Both the position numbers and the translations under genes were made by a program. A stretch of 64,000 nt of DNA, taken from contig NZ_CP135529.1 in NCBI RefSeq assembly GCF_032401055.1, positions 186,001 to 250,000 on the forward strand. The letters are read 5' to 3'. Shown here piece after piece: positions 1-8,407 of the stretch (the first letter of the stretch is position 1; every line of letters begins with the position of its first letter). The notes under the pieces were generated by a model. It had not been told where the DNA came from. It was given only the letters and a program-made list of their open reading frames with translations, and did no database searches. The DNA is from Tardiphaga sp. 709. GTDB lineage: Bacteria; Pseudomonadota; Alphaproteobacteria; Rhizobiales; Xanthobacteraceae.

Positions 1-379
1 CAAGATGCATTCCGAATGGGGCACGATCTCGCGCGCCACGGCGGATGCGTTGAACGCAGCGCATGCGGCCGGCGGACGCGTGGTTGCCGTCGGCACGACC
101 TCGATGCGTCTGCTGGAAAGCGCGACGTCCGAGGACGGCGTTATTCATCCGTTCGCCGACGAGACTGCGATCTTCATCACGCCCGGCTATCGCTTCCGCG
201 CCGTCGATATCATGCTCACGAATTTCCATCTGCCGCGTTCGACGCTGTTCATGCTGGTCTCTGCCTTTGCCGGCATGGATACGATGAAGCAGGCCTATGC
301 CCATGCTATCGCAACCGGCTATCGTTTCTATTCATACGGCGACGCCAGTCTGCTGTTTCGGGACACAAGCAATCAATGA
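1..379 (+). CDS. queA: S-adenosylmethionine:tRNA ribosyltransferase-isomerase, C-terminal part
   Basis: QueA transfers and isomerises the ribose of SAM onto 7-aminomethyl-7-deazaguanine in tRNA, making epoxyqueuosine. The gene enters from the left edge, so only about 125 C-terminal residues are visible. They carry the family's final blocks: [10 protein letters not shown], the TDIFI-like stretch [12 protein letters not shown], the [18 protein letters not shown] motif and the terminal [12 protein letters not shown]. Its TGA overlaps the ATG of tgt, so the two queuosine genes are translationally coupled. The product is cytoplasmic. Identification is firm; only the truncation by the window edge limits it. 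Confidence 0.95.
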   Translation, partial: KMHSEWGTISRATADALNAAHAAGGRVVAVGTTSMRLLESATSEDGVIHPFADETAIFITPGYRFRAVDIMLTNFHLPRSTLFMLVSAFAGMDTMKQAYAHAIATGYRFYSYGDASLLFRDTSNQ

Positions 380-1509
380 CCGTCGCCAATCATTTCGAAC
401 TGCTGCGCACGGACGGCACGGCACGCAGGGGCCAGTTGACGACGCCGCATGGCGTGGTCCGCACACCGGCCTTCATGCCGGTGGGCACCCTTGGCGCAAT
501 GAAAAGCCTGCACTGGCGCGACGTGCGCGATGCCGGCGCCGATATCGTGCTGGGCAATACCTATCACCTGATGCTGCGTCCCGGTGCCGAACGCGTCGCG
601 TCGTTCGGCGGCCTGCAGAAATTCACGACCTGGAACGGTCCGATGCTGACCGACTCCGGCGGTTTCCAGGTGATGTCGCTGGCGCAGCTGCGCAAGGTGA
701 CCGAGCAGGGCGTCACCTTCCGGTCGCATATCGACGGCGCGAAGTTCGAACTGACGCCGGAGCGGGCCATCGAGATCCAGCGGCTGCTGAATTCGGATAT
801 CGCGATGCAGCTCGACGAATGCGTGCGGCTGCCGGCGGAGCACGCCGATATCGACCGCGCCATGCAGCTGTCGCTGCGCTGGGCCGAGCGCTGCAAGCGC
901 GCCTTCGAGACAGCGCCGGACGGATACATGCTGTTCGGCATCGCGCAGGGCGGCGACGTACCAGCACTGCGCCGTGCCAGCGCGCAGGGGCTCATCGATA
1001 TCGGCTTTCATGGCTACGCGATCGGAGGCCTTGCGGTCGGCGAGCCGCAGGCCGTGATGCTGGCGATGATCGAGGAAGTGGTTCCGATCCTGCCTTCGGA
1101 CCGCCCGCGCTATCTGATGGGCGTCGGCACGCCGGATGATATGCTGGAAGCGGTGGCGCGCGGCGTCGACATGTTCGACTGCGTGATGCCGACGCGTAAC
1201 GGCCGCCACGGCATGGCCTTCACACGCTATGGCCAGATCAATATGCGCAATGCGCGGCATCAGGACGATCCGCGGCCGCTGGACGAAGAGAGCACCTGGC
1301 CGGCCGCGCGAGACTATTCGCGCGCCTATCTGCATCACCTCGTGCGCTCCGGCGAGACGCTCGGCGCGATGCTGCTGTCGGAAATCAACATCGCCTATTA
1401 CCAGAGCCTGATGCAGGGTATCCGCGCATCCATCGAGGCCGGCACGTTCGAAGAGTTTCGGGCGCGCACGCGTGAGGGCTGGGCACGTGGAGACATTCCG
1501 CCGCGCTAA
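376..1509 (+). CDS. tgt: queuine tRNA-ribosyltransferase (TGT) lacking the usual zinc ligands
   Basis: TGT exchanges guanine 34 of GUN-anticodon tRNAs for preQ1. The ATG overlaps the queA stop (ATGA), which fixes the start and gives 377 residues, normal for the family. The substrate-pocket motif TDSGGFQV (residues 92-99), the QGG motif (191-193) and the nucleophile block [15 protein letters not shown] (265-279) are intact. The C-terminal zinc subdomain is odd: the family usually has C-x-C-x2-C before YSRAYL and a later His, but here the stretch before YSRAYLHHL (about residues 303-313) has no cysteine and the later His position reads EINIAYYQ. Function is inferred to be retained from the intact active site and the queA coupling. 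Confidence 0.95.
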   Translation: MTVANHFELLRTDGTARRGQLTTPHGVVRTPAFMPVGTLGAMKSLHWRDVRDAGADIVLGNTYHLMLRPGAERVASFGGLQKFTTWNGPMLTDSGGFQVMSLAQLRKVTEQGVTFRSHIDGAKFELTPERAIEIQRLLNSDIAMQLDECVRLPAEHADIDRAMQLSLRWAERCKRAFETAPDGYMLFGIAQGGDVPALRRASAQGLIDIGFHGYAIGGLAVGEPQAVMLAMIEEVVPILPSDRPRYLMGVGTPDDMLEAVARGVDMFDCVMPTRNGRHGMAFTRYGQINMRNARHQDDPRPLDEESTWPAARDYSRAYLHHLVRSGETLGAMLLSEINIAYYQSLMQGIRASIEAGTFEEFRARTREGWARGDIPPR

Positions 1510-1560
1510 TCGCTCGTCGCGTGTGGAGAAAACGCTAACCTGTCCATCAACCTGTCAGGT

Positions 1561-2607
1561 TCATCGATCGTTTGTCTCGCGGTAACCGGCCGCAAGCATT
1601 TCCATAGCCTTGTATTGCCGGAAAAACCTGCGGCTGGGCCGGGCCGGGAATCCTGCCCACCGCTCTCCTGCGGGCACGTCGCGCGTGACGCCGCTCGCAC
1701 CGGCTATCTGTGCGCCGTCGCCGATCGTCAGATGAGGAGCAATTCCAGTCTGGCCGCCTATTGCAACAAAACTCCCGAGAGTTGCGGATCCGGCAATTCC
1801 GACTTGCGCGGCGATGAGGCAGTGTCTGCCAATGGTCACGTTGTGGGCGACCTGTACGAGGTTATCGAGCTTCGTCCCTTCGCCGATAAACGTGTTACGG
1901 GTCGACCCGCGATCGATGGTCGTGTTTGCGCCTATTTCGACGCAGTCCTCAATAATGACGCCTCCGACCTGGAGAATTTTGATATGTCCGCCTTTGTCGG
2001 GCACAAATCCGAAGCCGTCCTGCCCGATCGATACGCCTGGATGGACAATGACGTGATTGCCGACAGTTGCGTGCGCAATGATAGCGCCGGCGCCGACTGA
2101 GCTATGGCTCCCGATGGTGACGTCTGGACCGATCACGACGTTTGACCCGATATAAGTGCGTTCACCGATCCTGGCCCGGGGACCGATCACTGCGCCGGGA
2201 TCGATGGTAGCCCCGGCATCGATGATGGCCGAAGCATGAATCGTGGCGTTTGGAGAAATGCCGTCGGTCTCGAAAAGTGACCCCGGGATAGCCGCCCCTG
2301 GATAGAGCAGGGCGAGGATTCTCGAGTAAATCAAATATGGCTGAGGTGTCACAAAAGAGTAGGTCTCCTTTGGAACGGACGCGCTGAAGCGCGGGGAGAC
2401 GAGACAAGCGCCCGCATTCGTCTGCCTTAAGGCCTCAAGATACTTGTGATTGTCCATATAGCTGAGCTCGCCGCGGCGCGCTGTCTCGAGCGCTGCTCCA
2501 GCCGAAATGAGGAAATCTTTTGTAACAAAAAGTAAGCCCGCGATGCCCGCGACCTCACTTGCAGTGATCGTGCGCTTGGGCACGAAGAAGGGAATTTGAC
2601 CGGTCAT
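1561..2607 (-). CDS. lpxD: UDP-3-O-acylglucosamine N-acyltransferase (LpxD), stand-alone copy
   Basis: LpxD adds the second hydroxyacyl chain to UDP-3-O-acyl-glucosamine in lipid A synthesis. The start is the ATG preceded by GGAG eight bases upstream, giving 348 residues. An N-terminal uridine-binding domain (about 1-105) is followed by a left-handed beta-helix of hexapeptide repeats (about 108-315). GQDGFGF (205-211) and the catalytic-His motif VQVAH (H255) are present, and the C-terminal helix is [12 protein letters not shown]. It sits alone, convergent with tgt, whereas LpxD is normally in a bamA-lpxD-fabZ-lpxA cluster. By eye its codon use looks less GC-rich than its neighbours. It may be a second copy for a variant lipid A, or an acquired gene. 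Confidence 0.88.
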   Translation of the reverse strand: MTGQIPFFVPKRTITASEVAGIAGLLFVTKDFLISAGAALETARRGELSYMDNHKYLEALRQTNAGACLVSPRFSASVPKETYSFVTPQPYLIYSRILALLYPGAAIPGSLFETDGISPNATIHASAIIDAGATIDPGAVIGPRARIGERTYIGSNVVIGPDVTIGSHSSVGAGAIIAHATVGNHVIVHPGVSIGQDGFGFVPDKGGHIKILQVGGVIIEDCVEIGANTTIDRGSTRNTFIGEGTKLDNLVQVAHNVTIGRHCLIAAQVGIAGSATLGSFVAIGGQTGIAPHLTIGDGAQIAGASGVTRDVPAGERWAGFPARPSRRFFRQYKAMEMLAAGYRETNDR

Positions 2608-3047
2608 GACCGACTCCAGTGCGGGTATCCCCTCGACCCGAGAGACGGCTTCTCCGCTGTAGACCCGACAACTGGTTAGCACGGCTTGGGAACATCAGAA
2701 ATGGCGAAGGTGTGACTGCGGCGTGGTCGTTACTTGGTGCACGCGTGACGGTGCAGAAATCGTTTGCGCGGATTGCTGGCCTTAACGCTTGCCAATGCTG
2801 CGCCGACGCCCGTCGCAACGATTGCTGGCTAGCTTCGGTGCGAGCGGCTGCTTTTGTGGAGCGTCAATGACGCATGGGCGATGCTGGCAGCGTTCGCCTT
2901 ACTGGGCGTATTGGTTGTGCCATTCGCGTGGAAAGCAGACCTGGACGGGCAAGCAGAGGCGCGGAGAATGTGATAGTCGCGATCGGCGTCTCCCTCGGAT
3001 CGCGGAGCAATCCAAGATCGGTTTACGCGGGGTCCACGCGAACAGCG
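2608..3047. other. 440 bp without a convincing intact gene
   Basis: This interval between lpxD and the small Cys4 protein holds no ORF I would defend as an intact gene. Several overlapping short frames are open, but none has a good ribosome-binding site or a recognisable family. The one coding-like trace is a short hydrophobic reading frame near 2833-2973, listed separately. Confidence 0.5.
2833..2973 (+). pseudogene. possible C-terminal remnant of a membrane transporter
   Basis: In this frame the translation reads a short polar stretch, then NDAWAMLAAFALLGVLVVPFA, then a charged tail ending at TGA. A last transmembrane helix preceded by NDAWAM resembles the C-terminus of drug:H+ antiporters of the major facilitator superfamily. 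An in-frame stop lies directly upstream and no start is available, so if real this is only a fragment. The match is from memory and short; chance hydrophobicity is possible. Confidence 0.25.
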
Positions 3048-3263
3048 CTAGTTGCAGACCGTCCGGCGAAATGCATGCTTGGTCACAAAGCCATAGCCGC
3101 ATGTATCGCAGGTCCAGAGATAGCTGACGACGTCGTCGGTGAGAAAGGCCGACGCCTCGGCAGCAATCATCGAGTCCGCACAAACCGGGCAGGTGGGAAG
3201 ATCGCTGCCACGCGGCGCGGGATGGGACGTTTTGGTCGTACGGACTTCAGCTGATGCTGACAT
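3048..3263 (-). CDS. small Cys4 (zinc-ribbon-like) protein, 71 residues
   Basis: Function unknown. The protein has two CxxC knuckles: CPVC in the middle and CDTC near the C-terminus in the context YLWTCDTCGYGFVTKH, which suggests one structural zinc. The N-terminus is polar and there is no signal peptide or membrane segment. The start is decided by a strong AAGGAGGT six bases before the ATG at 3263; an upstream ATG at 3293 has no comparable site. It is transcribed away from the following gene across a 340 bp AT-richer gap. Small regulators and electron-transfer proteins both fit this pattern, so no role is assigned. Confidence 0.65.
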   Translation of the reverse strand: MSASAEVRTTKTSHPAPRGSDLPTCPVCADSMIAAEASAFLTDDVVSYLWTCDTCGYGFVTKHAFRRTVCN

Positions 3264-3603
3264 CGTGACCTCCTTCGTCGTCTCATCGGACATGACACGA
3301 TCCTAATCCGATTTGTTTGACCGTGTCGCAACACAAATGCGTTGCTTTGAAGTTTTTTAAGTCGCGCATGTTTGTGCCGCAGCGCGGTCACCTTTGTGCG
3401 ATGCCACGTGCGTCACGATGCGTCGGTTACGATGAATGACATTTGTAAAATTTGCTGACATTGCCGGTCGTACAGCAGAGGCGAGTAGCTGCCACATCGC
3501 ACCCTTGGTGCGGACGCATCTTCGGCGACACCGTGCAAGCGATTGTGCAGCCGCTCAGCTGGCGCTATCTCTCGATGGAAACGTTGGAAGGAATCTGACC
3601 CCG
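3264..3603. other. divergent intergenic region, about 340 bp
   Basis: This gap separates the divergently transcribed Cys4 protein and BrnA-like genes and is visibly AT-richer than its flanks, as expected for two promoters. Near 3328-3345 a GCAAC/GTTGC inverted pair is present. I cannot identify a specific operator or a small RNA, and the reading frame entering from 3436 has no credible start upstream of 3604. Confidence 0.4.
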
Positions 3604-3843
3604 ATGTCACAGCCCCCGCGACGCCCGCGCACGCTCCAGGATGCCCGTACCGAGGCGGAGGCGGCGTTCAAGAAGACGACCACGAAGCCGGTCGAGGCGC
3701 CGGTTACCAAGGCCGCCGTTCCCGGCGTGCGCGAACTGGTGTCGCTGCGGATCGATCAGGATGTGCTGGAATATTTCCAGCAGGACGGGCCGGGCTGGCA
3801 GGACCGCATGAACGACGCGCTGCGCAAGGCGGCAGGGAAGTAA
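3604..3843 (+). CDS. BrnA-like antitoxin family protein, no toxin partner visible
   Basis: A 79-residue protein whose C-terminal half, VSLRIDQDVLEYFQQDGPGW followed by QDRMNDALRKAA, is the ribbon-helix-helix signature of BrnA (the DUF4415-type antitoxin of BrnT). The N-terminus is a basic, Pro- and Ala-rich tail. In type II brnTA loci the BrnT toxin gene lies immediately upstream; here the 340 bp before it contain no BrnT-like ORF and the next gene downstream is convergent. It is therefore an orphan antitoxin-like DNA-binding protein, possibly domesticated as a regulator. I begin at the ATG at 3604; the in-frame extension to 3436 lacks a ribosome-binding site. Confidence 0.75.
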   Translation: MSQPPRRPRTLQDARTEAEAAFKKTTTKPVEAPVTKAAVPGVRELVSLRIDQDVLEYFQQDGPGWQDRMNDALRKAAGK

Positions 3844-3922
3844 CCCCGGGCAGCCGGAGCCTCTCCCTCCCGGCGACGTAGCGCTGAGCGCTGCATCGCG
3901 TCCGGACGGGGGAGGCAGGCCC

Positions 3923-5365
3923 TCAGCGATTGAGGAAGCCGCCGACGACACCGCCGATGAAGCGGCCGGGCAGGGCTGGATCGACAGCAGGCGCCGCTTG
4001 CTGGGCGGGGGCGCTACGCCGCACGGGCGGAGCTTCCTCATAAGCTTGCTGTTGCACCTGACGGCGCACCGGCTGCGCTGGCTTCGGTGCGGGCGCCGGT
4101 TCCTCGGTCAGGGTCACGGCCTCGGTGAGTAGAGCGGCGTGCTGCACCTTGTTGAGATAGCCCGACGTCGGGTAACCGCGTGCCGCCTGCCAGCGCTGAA
4201 TCACCACGCGGGTTGGCGCGTCGAACGCGCCGGTCGCCTTGGTGTCGAAACCGAGGCCGTTGAGACGACGTTGCACGTCGCGGCGCTTGACCTTGTCGAG
4301 GCCGATCTTGTCCTCGGTGAGCTGGTTGGCTTCCTCGGTAAACACGGCCTTGTCGACGCCCGGAGCGGCGGTACGCGGCGCGGTGGCGGCTTCCTGCAGC
4401 GCGGCAATACGGGCGAGGGCGAGCGGCTTGAATTGGCCGTTCGGGTACATGGAGATGTAGGCGTTCAGTTCCTCCGGCCGGTTCGAGTCCTTGATCGAGC
4501 GCCAGAACTCAAGCTCGACATCGGAGCCGGCGGTGGCGGCTGCTGGCATGGTGGCGGTGGGGCTGGCCGCCGCAACGGCGACCTGCGCCTGCACGTCCGG
4601 ATTGAGATAGACCGCACCGATCAGGTTGGTGTGGCCCCAGGGCAGCTGGCCCTTGTTGGTTTCTTCCTGTACCTGCGCACGCACTTTGGTCATGGCCTGC
4701 TGGATCTCGGCGCCGGGCGTGGTGATGTTGTTGAGCAGCGCGCGGGTGAACGGGCTGTTGCTTCCGCTCTTGCCGTCTAGGGCGGTCTGGCCGGGGCTGG
4801 TGGCGAATGCGATCAGCGTGCCTTCGCCGGACTTCATCTCCGCGAGGCCGGACGACACAGCGACGCTGCGCGTGGCAGATCCGCTGGAGCGGATTTTGGC
4901 GGCAAACGGATTGTCGCGGCAGGCATCGAGGAACACCAGCTTCACCTTGGCGTCGCCCATGGTCTGATCGAGGGTAGTCTCGACATTGATCGCCGCGCCG
5001 AGCTTGACGTCCATCTCCGACTTCAAATTGGCATCGATCGGCAAAAGGTAGTTGATGTTGTTCACCGAGATGCCGTGGCCGGCATAGAAGAACACCGCGA
5101 CATCGGCGCCCTGCGCCTTGCGGCCGAAGTCGAGCAGCTTTTCGGTCATGCCGTCGCGCGTCAGGTTCGATCCTTCGATGACGTCGAAGCCGACATTGCG
5201 CAGCGCGCTCGCCATCGCCTTCGCGTCGATCGGCGGGTTCGGCAACGGATCGACATTCTTGTAGCTGCCATTGCCAACGACGAAAGCGACGCGCTTGTCG
5301 GCGAGCGCTGCATCCGCGCTGAACAGGATGGACAGCGCAGACAGGGCTAAAGCGAAATGGCGCAC
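3923..5365 (-). CDS. secreted caspase-family protein with peptidoglycan-binding-like domain
   Basis: A 480-residue protein of peptidase family C14. The GTG start is preceded by GGGGGAG eight bases upstream and immediately yields a signal peptide (RHFALALSALSILFSADAALA), so the product should be exported. The caspase-like domain (about 24-250) has the catalytic His in FFYAGHG (H97) and Cys in FLDACRDNPF (C149). A second region (about 370-430) matches a PG_binding_1-type fold: RRLNGLGFDTKATGAFD, then TRVVIQRWQAARG. The C-terminus is Pro/Gln-rich and ends in a glycine-rich GRFIGGVVGGFLNR. Such orthocaspases are common in Bradyrhizobium relatives but substrates are unknown; a cell-envelope role is inferred from the architecture. 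Confidence 0.85.
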   Translation of the reverse strand: MRHFALALSALSILFSADAALADKRVAFVVGNGSYKNVDPLPNPPIDAKAMASALRNVGFDVIEGSNLTRDGMTEKLLDFGRKAQGADVAVFFYAGHGISVNNINYLLPIDANLKSEMDVKLGAAINVETTLDQTMGDAKVKLVFLDACRDNPFAAKIRSSGSATRSVAVSSGLAEMKSGEGTLIAFATSPGQTALDGKSGSNSPFTRALLNNITTPGAEIQQAMTKVRAQVQEETNKGQLPWGHTNLIGAVYLNPDVQAQVAVAAASPTATMPAAATAGSDVELEFWRSIKDSNRPEELNAYISMYPNGQFKPLALARIAALQEAATAPRTAAPGVDKAVFTEEANQLTEDKIGLDKVKRRDVQRRLNGLGFDTKATGAFDAPTRVVIQRWQAARGYPTSGYLNKVQHAALLTEAVTLTEEPAPAPKPAQPVRRQVQQQAYEEAPPVRRSAPAQQAAPAVDPALPGRFIGGVVGGFLNR

Positions 5366-5494
5366 GATACGATCTCCCCCACGAATCCGGTCATTCGACC
5401 CTAGACACATCGGGAAAAGTACCAATTGCGGGCGTGCGCCAAAATGTCGAGACACGCACTCGGAGAATAAAATCGAGAAATGGACCCCGATGCG

Positions 5495-6373
5495 TCAGGC
5501 AGTCGCACGAATTGGCGGACGATCGGTGCTGAGCAGATTCAGTGTGTTCCCGGCGAGGATCAGCGCCGCGCCCAGTAGCGTGAACATGTCGAGCCGTTCA
5601 GAATAGAGTAACCATCCGATGGTGGCACTGAGTGGTACGCGCAGGAAGTCCATCGGCACGACCACCGTCGCATCGGCGTAGAGCATCGCGCGCGCCATGC
5701 AGAAGTGGGAAAACGTGCCGCAGAGGGCGACCACGACAAGCCAGCCCCAGACATAGGCCGACGGCCATTGCCAGGCATAGAGCGCGGGGAAAACGCCGGC
5801 CACCGACTGCACCACGATCATCCAGAAGATGATCTTCAGCGCGCTGTCCGTCCGCGTCAGCGACTTGATCAATGTGATCGATATGCCGAAGCCGAACGCG
5901 GCGGCCAGCGCGATCAGCTGACCGGGATTGACGGCGCCGGTGGTCGGGCGAACGATGACGATCACGCCGATCAGGCCGAGCGCGATGGCGACGATCTTCC
6001 AGAGCGTCATGCGCTCGCCGAGAAAGAACGCCGCCATGATCGCGATCCAGATCGGCATGGTGAACTCGATGGAGACGAGCTGGCTCAGCGGAATGAGCGT
6101 GAGTGCGTAGAACCAGCCGAGCTGCGCGCCGTAATGCACGAGGTTGCGCGATACATGCGCCAGCGGCCGCGTGGTTCGCATGGCGTGAAAGCCGCCGTTG
6201 AAATACAGGATCGGCAACAGCATGACGAAGCCGAAGACGGAGCGGATCTCCATCACCTGGAAGACATTGAGTTCGCGCAGCGTCTCGCGACCGCCAATGG
6301 CGACGAACAGCATCAGAAGCAGCCAGCCGGACATCCACAGCGCGGCCCGGGCCTTCGACGGGGGGCGATCCAT
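5495..6373 (-). CDS. EamA/DMT-superfamily membrane transporter
   Basis: About 292 residues with some ten hydrophobic segments arranged as two EamA repeats, the usual build of drug/metabolite transporters of the inner membrane. The N-terminal repeat carries the EIRSVFGFVMLLPILYF region and the C-terminal repeat ends with LLGAALILAGNTLNLL, both typical. An AGGGATT just upstream supports the ATG at 6373, beginning MDRPPSKARAAL, over the longer frame. Substrate cannot be told from sequence; members export amino acids, nucleosides or small solutes. It lies alone between the caspase-like gene and a gene pair for small secreted proteins. Confidence 0.85.
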   Translation of the reverse strand: MDRPPSKARAALWMSGWLLLMLFVAIGGRETLRELNVFQVMEIRSVFGFVMLLPILYFNGGFHAMRTTRPLAHVSRNLVHYGAQLGWFYALTLIPLSQLVSIEFTMPIWIAIMAAFFLGERMTLWKIVAIALGLIGVIVIVRPTTGAVNPGQLIALAAAFGFGISITLIKSLTRTDSALKIIFWMIVVQSVAGVFPALYAWQWPSAYVWGWLVVVALCGTFSHFCMARAMLYADATVVVPMDFLRVPLSATIGWLLYSERLDMFTLLGAALILAGNTLNLLSTDRPPIRATA

Positions 6374-6535
6374 AATCCCTGAGAACCAGTTTCTTGCGCT
6401 GCAACGATTCACGCAGCGGTGTAGCTTTACGGACAGGCTCTATCGGCGACATCGCCGGGCTTTGCAACGGACGAATCCGGTGGGGCTGCGTTGCGGGCGG
6501 ATGGTTCCGGACGCTCTTCGGCGGAGCGCATAGAG

Positions 6536-6573
6536 GCAAAACAAAACCCCGGCTGTTTGAAACAACCGGGGTT
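6536..6573 (-). terminator. rho-independent terminator for the small secreted protein gene
   Basis: On the minus strand a GC-rich stem (AACCCCGGTTGTTT / AAACAGCCGGGGTT with one mismatch) is followed by TTTTGTTTTG. It sits about 25 bp after the stop of the gene ending at 6597. Confidence 0.85.
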
Positions 6574-6596
6574 CGAATTCCAAACGTGCGGAACGA

Positions 6597-7094
6597 TCAG
6601 CTGCGGCTGAGCGAAATGCTGGCGCCCTTGAACTGGCCTTCGGAGGTGATCGAGACCTGCTGCTTGTTGCCGGTCGTCGTCAGGATCAGCTTCGCGCTGA
6701 AGGCTGGCGATGAAACGTCAACATTGAACTTGCCAGCGGTTGCCCGGCCCTCAAGCGATCCTGTCACGCCGCGGGTCGTCTCAGCCCAGCTGCCAGACAG
6801 CTCGCCACCTCTGGCCTTCACATCGCTCTTCAGCTCGAACTTGTAGCTGTCGCTGGCGCAGAGCAGGGACTGGTTCAGCCCCGTGCCATCGCCGCTCACC
6901 GCATAGGTTGCCTTGCAGCGAATGCGCTCCTTGGAGCCGTCCTCGAGCGAGATCGTCCCGTTGCCCGACCACACGCCGGCCATACCGGCGAACGGCGCTG
7001 ACTGGGCATATGCCGACGCAGACGTCAGACCGAGCGCCGCGCAGAGCACCGCGGTCCGAACGAGCGAACGCGGAGAGGTCGAGTTAGGCATCAT
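6597..7094 (-). CDS. small secreted protein of unknown function (first of a tandem pair)
   Basis: A 165-residue protein with a clear Sec signal peptide (SLVRTAVLCAALGLTSASAYA) and a mature part opening with MAGVWSGNGTISLEDGSKERIRC. The mature domain is beta-rich with repeated GxxSG turns and two cysteines near C-K-A-T-Y and L-C-A-S-D. The Trp-x-G-x-G opening is shared with the neighbour at 7117, so the pair look like distant paralogs with a lipocalin- or avidin-like small beta-barrel; that fold is a guess. Two adjacent ATGs compete for the start; AGGA nine bases before the first supports 7094. A good terminator follows. Confidence 0.7.
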   Translation of the reverse strand: MMPNSTSPRSLVRTAVLCAALGLTSASAYAQSAPFAGMAGVWSGNGTISLEDGSKERIRCKATYAVSGDGTGLNQSLLCASDSYKFELKSDVKARGGELSGSWAETTRGVTGSLEGRATAGKFNVDVSSPAFSAKLILTTTGNKQQVSITSEGQFKGASISLSRS

Positions 7095-7116
7095 GGGGAG
7101 CATTCCTGGTTGGGGA

Positions 7117-7482
7117 TTACTGACGCGAAGCTTCCCACCGGCCGCTGCAGGGGACGCCGCCCGAAGCGCCGTTCCACTTGCCCGATCCGGTGTTGCCGGA
7201 CAGCTGGCCGTTGGCGAAAGCAGGCCCGATCGACACGCGCACGGTGCCTTCGCGGCCAACCTTGCCGTTGACGTCGGCGCCAGGCGCAGTGATGCGGCCT
7301 TCGGTGACGGTCAACGGATAGCGAGCCGTCGGCTCGCAGCTGCCGGTCTTGGTAACAATGGTCACGTTCCAGAGCCCGTCATAGGCATTGTCGGCAGCTG
7401 CGAAAGCTGGAGCTGCCGAAACCAACGCTGCGCTGGCAATCAGCGAAGCAGACAAGGCGGAACGGATGCGGTCAAAACGCAT
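7117..7482 (-). CDS. small secreted protein of unknown function (second of a tandem pair)
   Basis: A 121-residue protein beginning MRFDRIRSAL, with GAGG ten bases before the ATG. A signal peptide ends near SAAPAFA. The mature protein (NAYDGLWNVTIVTKTGSCEP, then TARYPLTVTEG) has a DGLW opening, two cysteines and a final CSGRWEASR, consistent with one disulfide-bonded beta-barrel exported to the periplasm. It is 22 bp upstream of the similarly built gene at 6597 and probably co-transcribed with it. No partner or substrate can be named. Confidence 0.75.
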   Translation of the reverse strand: MRFDRIRSALSASLIASAALVSAAPAFAAADNAYDGLWNVTIVTKTGSCEPTARYPLTVTEGRITAPGADVNGKVGREGTVRVSIGPAFANGQLSGNTGSGKWNGASGGVPCSGRWEASRQ

Positions 7483-7671
7483 TGAATCAAATCCTCGATG
7501 TTGTGATGGCCACCTTATTGGGGGGTAATGTGTCCAAAATTTGCTGCGTTGCCGCATAGGCTCAAAACAACTCACGGGATGCAAGCCGCGACGGGCAAAT
7601 TGGTTCCCTTTATTGACAGATTTGGTTGATTCGGGCGGGTTCGGGGCCTTTTTAACCAGTTTTGGAGGCTT

Positions 7672-8259
7672 CTAGGTCAGTTTTGGCGCATTGGTCGCGA
7701 ATTGCTCGTCTTGGTAGGTTGCGGGCAAACGCTTGTGGACAGTCGCGAAGTCCACAACCTCGCCGAGCAACTTGAGGCCCAGCGGCGCCAACGCCCGCTC
7801 CCAAAGTTCGCGAGCGGTTTCGCCTTTTTTCACGAAGCACCATTCCTGCGCGGCGATGGCGCCACCGTCCATGACATCGGCAAGGTGATAGATGGTGCCG
7901 CCGGCAATCGGGTCGCCTTCCTTGATGGTCCATTCCACGGCAGCGATGCCACGGTGACGGGGCAACAGTGACGGATGGTAGCCAATACCGCCAAGGCTGG
8001 CTGCGGCGAGTGCATCTTTGCCGATGCGGGCGTGGCTGTGCGCCGTGATGATCAGCTCGGTGCCCTCGGCGATCTCGGAGGCCACGACGAGCTTCGGATT
8101 GGCCTGGACTGTCACCGGGATGCCGGCAGCCTTGGCGGCTGCGGCGAGACGGTCCTCCGCATCTGCAACCACCACGGACGCGATCTCGACGTTGTGGGTC
8201 TTCAGCATATCGAGGGTCGTGACGCCGAAGTGTTTGGAGCCGACGAGGGTAATCCGCAT
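7672..8259 (-). CDS. formyltransferase-fold protein with altered catalytic triad
   Basis: A 195-residue single-domain member of the Fmt/PurN formyltransferase fold. The nucleotide-binding start MRITLVGSKHFG, the SLLP loop in YHPSLLPRHRG (His95) and the DVMDGG motif (Asp131) are present. The catalytic Asn that normally lies two residues before the His (N-x-H) is Gly93 here, so the canonical N-H-D triad is incomplete. It lacks the C-terminal tRNA-binding domain of true Fmt. It probably transfers, or only binds, a formyl-folate-related ligand; sugar-amine formyltransferases are an alternative, but their extra domains are missing. It stands alone upstream of tRNA-Lys on the same strand. Confidence 0.7.
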   Translation of the reverse strand: MRITLVGSKHFGVTTLDMLKTHNVEIASVVVADAEDRLAAAAKAAGIPVTVQANPKLVVASEIAEGTELIITAHSHARIGKDALAAASLGGIGYHPSLLPRHRGIAAVEWTIKEGDPIAGGTIYHLADVMDGGAIAAQEWCFVKKGETARELWERALAPLGLKLLGEVVDFATVHKRLPATYQDEQFATNAPKLT

Positions 8260-8335
8260 GTTCGATTGTCCGGTGTTCAGAGGCTGAGAATGGTGTGAAA
8301 ACCGGAAGTTCCGGCGTGGCTCATTGCGGCGATGG

Positions 8336-8407
8336 TGGGCGGGGAGGGGATCGAACCCTCGACCAGTCGATTAAAAGTCGAATGCTCTACCACTGAGCTA
8401 CCCGCCC
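8336..8407 (-). tRNA. tRNA-Lys (anticodon UUU)
   Basis: On the minus strand a full cloverleaf of 72 nt folds: acceptor GGGCGGG/CCCGCCC with discriminator A, D arm GCTC-AGTGGTA-GAGC, anticodon loop CTTTTAA reading UUU, a 5-nt variable loop and T arm GAGGG-TTCGATC-CCCTC. The outermost anticodon-stem pair is a U-C mismatch. CCA is not encoded. Confidence 0.97.

Noticed and set aside
373-1338. Long antisense frame across tgt (321 codons)
   Set aside because: It shadows the third codon positions of a clear tgt gene, and its translation is Arg/His/Ala-rich without any family resemblance.
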